Assembly (NCBI GenBank): GCA_965249005.1
Contig: CBDFLD010000018.1
Span: forward strand, 339,497 to 403,496
Reading direction: 5' to 3'
Source: CBDFLD01 sp965249005
Lineage (GTDB): Bacteria; Acidobacteriota; UBA6911
Length of the DNA stretch: 64,000 bases
The notes under the pieces were generated by a model. It did not search any database. It worked only from the letters and a program-made list of their open reading frames with translations, and was not told where the DNA came from. Shown here piece after piece: positions 59,203-64,000 of the stretch (position 1 is the first letter of the stretch; each line of letters opens with the position of its first letter). The position numbers and the translations under genes were made by a program.

Positions 59203-62200
59203 CTAGCGCAGCTGCGAGGCCTTCTGGGCGAAAAGACCGAAACCCTTGAGAGCTGTCTCCTGCTCGAGCTTCTCGAGCCGGGCCGTTCCGGCGGAGACTT
59301 TTCCGCTGCGAAGCTCGGTTTCCCCCAGAGCCAGCCGGGAATCAAACTCCTGGACCAGCAGATTCGACTTTCGCGCATCCTGAAGGATTGCCTCGAGGGA
59401 ACGCATTGCCTGCGTCGAGCGTCCCTTGGTCGCCAGCATGCGTGCCCGCGTGATGCTGAGGGTGAGCCGCAGCTCATGGTTGCCCCTCCGCCATTTGATC
59501 TTGAAGGCTCGATCGATTGCCTGGCTGGCCTCGTTCGTATCGCCTTTTCCCAACGCGGACCGAGCGACGAGATTCAGGGCAGTTGCGTGCTCGTTGAAGC
59601 GCTTCGTGGATCGAAAGACGGGCACGAGCTTGTTCAGAATGGCTTGTGCGTCTTGAAATCGCTTTTCGTCGTTTGCCAGAGCTGCCAGGCCCAGCCGGCA
59701 CAGCGAGGAAGGTCTCTTTTGATCGAGGAGGTTCCAGATTTTGAGGGCTTCTTCTGCATGGACGCGTGCCTCGGACAGTTTGCCCTGTAGTCGGACGATT
59801 TGGGACAGGTTCATCAGAGCCTGGGCGGTGCCCATCAGATTCCTGCTTTTTCGGTAAAAGTCCAGTCCTCGCTCATAGAGACGCGCCGCCTTGTCGAGCT
59901 CGCCCTTCTGTTTGAAGGCGAGCGCCATGTTGTTCATCGGCTTGGCCAGGCGCGCGCCTTTCCCCCTTGCCATGGAGCGGGCCGCGATCTTCTCCTCGTA
60001 GAGTTTGCGGACCGAGTCCATGTCTCCCTGCTCCGAAAGGATCTTCGCCAAACTGTCAACCGTCGTGGCCAGTCCTGCCTGGTCCCCTGCCTCTTCCTGG
60101 GCCTGTAAAGCCTTTTCGTGCATGGTCTTGGCGTCGGCGTAGGAACCACTCTCGGTCAGCAACTGCGCGATGGCATTCATGGCAAAGGCCATGTTGGCGA
60201 CGTCGCCGGCGTCCTGATAAATCGTTTTCGCCTCCTCGAACGATCGGCGCGCGGATTCAAAGTCGCCCAGCTTCCGGTGTGCTGTTCCTTCCAGCAGCTG
60301 GGCGCGAGCGACGACGAGGCGCGACCCATGGACCCCTGCTTTGTCCGCTGCGGTCGAAGCCAGTCCCTTCTGGGTCGGCCAGTCCGAAAGAGCCTCCGCA
60401 GCCTGGGCATCGACGAGATCGATCCGCGGATCTTCCGACAAGGACCGCGGAAGGCGTCGCAATTGTGCGGCGGTAATCCGCGCCTTGTCTGCCTTGCCGA
60501 AAGAGATCTGTGCCTCTGCCATCCGCAGCCCGTAGTCGAGTTGGTCGGGATAGTCCGATACGAGCGTCGTGTACAACTGGATTGCCTTGTCCCATTCCGA
60601 AGTCGTTTCGCGATAGCGTGCTTCGACCGACAGCCTTTCGCCTCGCGGAAGCTTGGCGGAGAGCTCGAAGGCCTTCTTCGCTTCCTCGGTGGCCTTGGCG
60701 TCTTCTCCGAGCCGCGACCAAGCCACTGACAGTGCTGAATGAAAGAGCGGATTCCTTGGGTTCGCCTTCACGGCGCGGGACAGGAGACCCTCGGCGGATA
60801 GCGCGTCGTAGACTCTGAGTTTTTGCAGACCCTGGGAATAGAAGCGCGCCGCCTGTGGTGTCTTGGGCCGCGCGGCCACCACCTGCTCCTCTTCGTCGGG
60901 AGACAGGTCGATGCCGAGCTTTTCCCTGAGCCTGTCCCCGATCTGCGAGACGAACTCCGTGAGTTTTGCCTGCTGGGTTTTTTCGGAAATCCGGTCTAGC
61001 GTCTCCCCTTCCTTCGTTTCTTGGAGACTCAAGATGATTTGGATCGGAGCTTCTGTTCCGAGGGCCAGGTAAGAGCCCTGAACCACAAATGTGGCCCCGA
61101 GCGTGTCCCGAATTTGCCCCAGGGTGTCACTCGCCAGGGTGTCGCTATCTCGCAGCGCAAGATTGATCTTCATCCGTTCAACATTTTCGCCCGGAATAAT
61201 CAGCAGTTCCTCCCCCGCTGCGAGCTCCGAAGAGAGCATCTCCGAAAGAGCTGTCGAGAGCCAGCCGACCTCATCTTTGCCGGAGAGATTCTTGAAACCC
61301 AGGATCGCTACCGACGGGCGAGAAGAAATCACGACCGGCGGGGGCGGCCTGGGAGGATCCAGCCCCGTTTCGTTAGGCCGCAACTGGTAACTGGAAAACT
61401 GATAACCGAGCAGGGCCAGGAGAAACAGAACAACCGCCGCGGCAGCCATTAGCGGAGGTCTTTTCCAGATGGGTCGAGTCTGGTGCAGTTTGGCACCTGC
61501 CGCGCCGCCGTCGAGAAAGGTCATGACATCGGCGGCCCGCGCAAAGCGCCTTTCCGGCTCGCGCTCGAGACATCGAAGAATCACCGCCTCCCACTTTGGA
61601 TCCAGATCCGGCAGATGGGTTCTGGGCGACTCCGGAGCATCTTTCAGTCGTTTGATCAGCCCGGACAGCGCTGTGTTTCCCACGAAAGGAAAGGCGCCCG
61701 TCAGCATTTCATAAATGACGATTCCCAAGGCATAGATGTCGGTGGCGGCGGTAATCTCGCCGTCCTCGACCTGTTCGGGCGACATGTAGTCCGGGGTTCC
61801 CACGATCGAGCCCGTGCCCGTAAACCGCGTTGCGGCCGTTTCTGCCGAAAGGTGACTGGCCAGGCCGAAATCGGTCACGACCGTCCGCAGCTCGGCTTCA
61901 TTGTGGCTGGAAGGGACGAGCATCACGTTGGCGCTTTTGAAATCTCGGTGGATGATTCCGGCGTCGTGGGCCGCAGACAGTGCGTCGACCATCTGCGCCA
62001 GTATAGGATAGGCTTCGTCGGTCGTCAGTCTTCCCACGCGTCTCAATCGATCCTGGACTGTTTCTCCACGGAGAAGCTCCATTGCCAGGAAGGTTACCGC
62101 TGCGGGCATATCTGCTTGCGCCGACTCCCCCTGATGGTTGAACACGTCATAGATGCGGCAGACGTTTGGATGCGTGACCTTCCGGGCTAGGCGAATCTCG

Positions 62201-62484
62201 CGCTTGAAGCGTTCGATGCTTTTCCCGTCGGCCGCGATATCCGGACGGACGGTCTTGAGAGCCACCCTCTCCTGAAGCTCGAGGTCATCGGCCTCGTAGA
62301 CGCTGCCCATCCCCCCGTGTGCGATAAAGCGTACGATCCGAAATCGGTCCGCCAGGATCTGGTTCGGCTGAAGTTGTGCAGCGATCGTCGCCCCGGATGC
62401 AGGTTTGTCCGAGCCATCGAGCCGGATCGTCTCTTCTTCTCCCCCCGACGGAGTCTGCTTGGATTCTCTCTCGTGGTCCGTCAT
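59203..62484 (-). CDS. Ser/Thr protein kinase with TolB-like and TPR domains
   Basis: A 1093-residue protein. The kinase domain (about 48-325) has IAHGGMGSVYEA, Lys77, HRDFKSANVML with Asp181, DFGLA (205-209) and GTPDYMSPEQ. A TM helix lies at about 344-362. The periplasmic part starts with a TolB-N/FlgO-like domain (VAILGFKNLSGKDEVGWLSTALSEMLSSEL) and continues with about 10-12 TPR units (ALSVAWSRLGEDAKATEEAKKAFEL through GDTNEASQAIDRAFKIKW). This layout is common in Acidobacteriota. Output of signalling is unknown; its neighbours are MsbA, bactofilin and a methyltransferase, all envelope related. Confidence 0.93.
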   Translation of the reverse strand: MTDHERESKQTPSGGEEETIRLDGSDKPASGATIAAQLQPNQILADRFRIVRFIAHGGMGSVYEADDLELQERVALKTVRPDIAADGKSIERFKREIRLARKVTHPNVCRIYDVFNHQGESAQADMPAAVTFLAMELLRGETVQDRLRRVGRLTTDEAYPILAQMVDALSAAHDAGIIHRDFKSANVMLVPSSHNEAELRTVVTDFGLASHLSAETAATRFTGTGSIVGTPDYMSPEQVEDGEITAATDIYALGIVIYEMLTGAFPFVGNTALSGLIKRLKDAPESPRTHLPDLDPKWEAVILRCLEREPERRFARAADVMTFLDGGAAGAKLHQTRPIWKRPPLMAAAAVVLFLLALLGYQFSSYQLRPNETGLDPPRPPPPVVISSRPSVAILGFKNLSGKDEVGWLSTALSEMLSSELAAGEELLIIPGENVERMKINLALRDSDTLASDTLGQIRDTLGATFVVQGSYLALGTEAPIQIILSLQETKEGETLDRISEKTQQAKLTEFVSQIGDRLREKLGIDLSPDEEEQVVAARPKTPQAARFYSQGLQKLRVYDALSAEGLLSRAVKANPRNPLFHSALSVAWSRLGEDAKATEEAKKAFELSAKLPRGERLSVEARYRETTSEWDKAIQLYTTLVSDYPDQLDYGLRMAEAQISFGKADKARITAAQLRRLPRSLSEDPRIDLVDAQAAEALSDWPTQKGLASTAADKAGVHGSRLVVARAQLLEGTAHRKLGDFESARRSFEEAKTIYQDAGDVANMAFAMNAIAQLLTESGSYADAKTMHEKALQAQEEAGDQAGLATTVDSLAKILSEQGDMDSVRKLYEEKIAARSMARGKGARLAKPMNNMALAFKQKGELDKAARLYERGLDFYRKSRNLMGTAQALMNLSQIVRLQGKLSEARVHAEEALKIWNLLDQKRPSSLCRLGLAALANDEKRFQDAQAILNKLVPVFRSTKRFNEHATALNLVARSALGKGDTNEASQAIDRAFKIKWRRGNHELRLTLSITRARMLATKGRSTQAMRSLEAILQDARKSNLLVQEFDSRLALGETELRSGKVSAGTARLEKLEQETALKGFGLFAQKASQLR

Positions 62485-62551
62485 ATTCTTGCCTGGAGCT
62501 GCATCCCTATGCGGCCGCTCTGCAACGTCATCAATACTATCACAGGCTACG

Positions 62552-62840
62552 AGCTCTCAGCTTTCAGCCGATTTCCAAGCTTATCTCAGTGCCCCTATCA
62601 ACGTTGCGATGCGATCCGGACGCAAGTGAATGCACGTAAGAACACGGTGGGTGCGCGAGCACCTCTCTAACTTTTTTATATACGCTGCTAGCTGAAAGCT
62701 CTTGAGTAACTGCTCGCGGATCTGCTGCTATGCGTGTAACTTAGCAAATCGTCAAAAACCACGGTTTTTCACGGTGCGCTGCGCAGTTACGTTCCCAAGC
62801 GACTGGCGCGTTGCGCCAGTCAGCGCTGAAAGCTGAACGC
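62552..62840. repeat. Extended hairpin-heptamer element, copy 2
   Basis: Reversed units GCTGAAA/GCTGAGA at 62552-62568, then GCTGCTA, GCTGAAA, GCTCTTG (62684-62704), the core from GTAACTGC (62706-62713) to GCAGTTAC (62783-62790), GTTCCCAAG, the hairpin GACTGGCGC/GCGCCAGTC (62801-62821), and GCTGAAA, GCTGAAC, GCTCTAA to 62844. The last unit includes the stop codon of the DUF3500 gene (TAG, 62844-62842). The rest of 62485-62684 carries no gene and only the kinase 5' leader. Confidence 0.87.
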
Positions 62841-62841
62841 T

Positions 62842-63906
62842 CTAATGCGCCTGGCCGTTGTGATGCTCCGCCAGGAGATCGAGTCCGAAATCTCCGTCAT
62901 AGTCCCGCCAAACCGTATGGCTGTGGTTTGCGTTATTTTGGATGTTGTCGTATTCGATCAGAAAGTTTGTCGCCTGCACGCGGTAGTAGTGAGGGCGGCC
63001 GATACCTTTTTCGGTCTCCCCCATCCAGGCGAAGTGGATGGCGTCCGGATCTGAAGCCACCACGCTCGCCTTTCTCCGTTTCGCGAGGTCGGCCGGGAGA
63101 TTTTGAATGTACTCGAGGATCAGTTTCTGCAGCTTCCGCTTTTGTCGATCATCCATCGATGCAGCGGAAAGTCCCTTCGCGGGCGCTTCAAACTCAACCT
63201 TGCGTTTCGCGCCTGTGAAAATGTCGCGCGGGGCTTGATTGCTCAAAACTGCCTGTTTTCGCTGCAGCGGCGTCAAAGAACCCAGCAACTCCCGCGCCAG
63301 GTCCTCCTCCTTCCCGAGCACACGGAGTCCCATTCGCGGACCGGATCCAACGTTATGGGGACGCGCGCCGAAGAAAGCCGGAGTCGCGGCGCTCAGCTTG
63401 CCTTCCGCCACGGTAAAGTTCAGGGAAACGTGGTGGCCCTCGACGCTCCATCCCCACGTTCCTTCTTCTGCAGGCTCACCGAATATCGTGAAATAATAAA
63501 GCTCCGGGTCACGCAGGCTCAGCATCCTGGCATTGCCGCTTTGTTGGTCGAGTTGACGCGCCAAGTCTTCCAGGCTCATGATCATCAGCGTTTTGGAATA
63601 GCCAGTCACACTGAGTCCGGCAATCAATAGGACATGCGCCAACTGCGCCTGTTCCGGCCGCATCTCTTTCAGCGATAAGCCTTTGCGCTGTGTCTTGGGT
63701 ATGAAGTGCCAGTCGAAGCGCTCGTCGGCTTCAAACGAGTACTGGGTCTGGGCACGCTGATCCGGTGAGAGGGAGACCAAAAAATGCCGCGCGGCGGTGG
63801 TCATTGCGTCAATCGAGGTTGTCTCTGGCTCATCCGTTCCGACCACCGCGGTCGCCACCAGCAAAACGCAAAGTGTCCACAAACCATGTTTTCTGTGCAT
63901 TTTCAT
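62842..63906 (-). CDS. DUF3500 secreted protein
   Basis: A 354-residue protein with a signal peptide (LWTLCVLLVATAVVG, cleaved near residue 24). It fits DUF3500: LSPDQRAQTQYSFEADERFDWHFIPKTQRKGLSL (about 45-80), WGWSVEGHHVSLNFTV (about 171-186), FAWMGETEKGIGRPHYYRVQATNFLIEYDN and NHSHTVWRDYDGDFGLDLL near the C-terminus. DUF3500 proteins are exported and of unknown activity; His and Asp residues may bind metal. The stop codon lies within a heptamer repeat. Confidence 0.9.
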   Translation of the reverse strand: MKMHRKHGLWTLCVLLVATAVVGTDEPETTSIDAMTTAARHFLVSLSPDQRAQTQYSFEADERFDWHFIPKTQRKGLSLKEMRPEQAQLAHVLLIAGLSVTGYSKTLMIMSLEDLARQLDQQSGNARMLSLRDPELYYFTIFGEPAEEGTWGWSVEGHHVSLNFTVAEGKLSAATPAFFGARPHNVGSGPRMGLRVLGKEEDLARELLGSLTPLQRKQAVLSNQAPRDIFTGAKRKVEFEAPAKGLSAASMDDRQKRKLQKLILEYIQNLPADLAKRRKASVVASDPDAIHFAWMGETEKGIGRPHYYRVQATNFLIEYDNIQNNANHSHTVWRDYDGDFGLDLLAEHHNGQAH

Positions 63907-64000
63907 AGATCCCCCTTACGTTTGCGGAACCGGAGCATCAGCGGTGCACGACCATGGGATTATCTGGATCAGAAAACGCAAAGTCAACTCCAGTGGGTAC
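63907..64000. other. Upstream region of the DUF3500 gene, no gene seen
   Basis: The last 94 bases hold the ribosome binding site (GGGGGAT before the ATG at 63906) and no frame that can be supported. Confidence 0.4.

Noticed and set aside
59178..59477. 100-residue N-terminal extension of the MsbA-like frame
   Set aside because: It overlaps the kinase C-terminus out of frame, and the family N-terminus begins at the ATG at 59177.
1..64000. tRNA, rRNA or known riboswitch
   Set aside because: No cloverleaf, rRNA or known aptamer pattern was recognised by eye; a covariance-model scan was not possible.

Overview
The window looks like a chromosomal piece of a GC-rich, Gram-negative heterotroph. The best guess is an Acidobacteriota member, probably soil, sediment or sponge associated. 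This is inferred from gene families only: a large Oar-type TonB receptor with an N-terminal carboxypeptidase-regulatory domain, a Ser/Thr kinase joined to TolB-like and TPR segments, several Tat-exported sulfatases, DUF3604, CehA-type and DUF6807 proteins, and Uma2 and MNT/HepT genes. No rRNA, tRNA or CRISPR array was seen.

Layout. Positions 1-6,000 (minus strand) hold pyruvate carboxylase, a HAD phosphatase, a dihydroorotate-dehydrogenase-like enzyme and a partial DUF6807 lipoprotein. Positions 6,100-10,750 hold threonine aldolase, a phosphotriesterase-like hydrolase and a penicillin-acylase-family lipoprotein. Positions 10,900-12,800 are a scrap zone: Uma2, an MntA nucleotidyltransferase with a truncated HepT, and remnants of an HhH protein and a ThuA protein. 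Positions 13,000-33,400 are a glycan and metabolite catabolic zone: the Oar/TonB receptor behind a sigma-54-like promoter, UxuA-like mannonate dehydratase, a degraded HigB with intact HigA, an atypical Nramp transporter, a GH89-like protein, a sulfatase, a DUF3604 gene split by an IS200-type element, a CehA-like hydrolase, a visibly AT-richer 2.2-kb insert (cytochrome c-thioredoxin lipoprotein plus Cys-rich beta-propeller protein), and a second sulfatase. Positions 33,800-53,700 contain a radical SAM aminomutase-family gene and then a surface-polysaccharide cluster: many glycosyltransferases, a Wzm/Wzt exporter and a LolCDE/MacB-like ABC system. Positions 53,700-64,000 hold a YbgC-like thioesterase, an RsbW-like ATPase, a MaoC hydratase, a 264-bp MITE, a methyltransferase-bactofilin pair, an MsbA-like exporter, the large kinase and a DUF3500 protein.

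The most unusual material lies between and at the edges of genes. A family of modular elements recurs at least ten times. Each has a GC-rich hairpin (7-10 bp stem, 3-10 nt loop) next to a run of 7-base units of the form GCTGNNN or GCTNNCC. These elements abut start or stop codons and in several places supply the start codon, stop codon or Shine-Dalgarno-like sequence of the neighbouring gene. Two longer copies (about 33,477 and 62,706) share a conserved core with GTAACTGC/GCAGTTAC inverted ends and a hairpin with a compensated base-pair change. Other structural finds are a precise in-frame IS200-type disruption, a 25-bp imperfect direct repeat bounding the AT-rich island, a MITE with 32-bp terminal inverted repeats, a shared 29-bp promoter upstream of uxuA and the GH89-like gene, and two decaying toxin-antitoxin modules.
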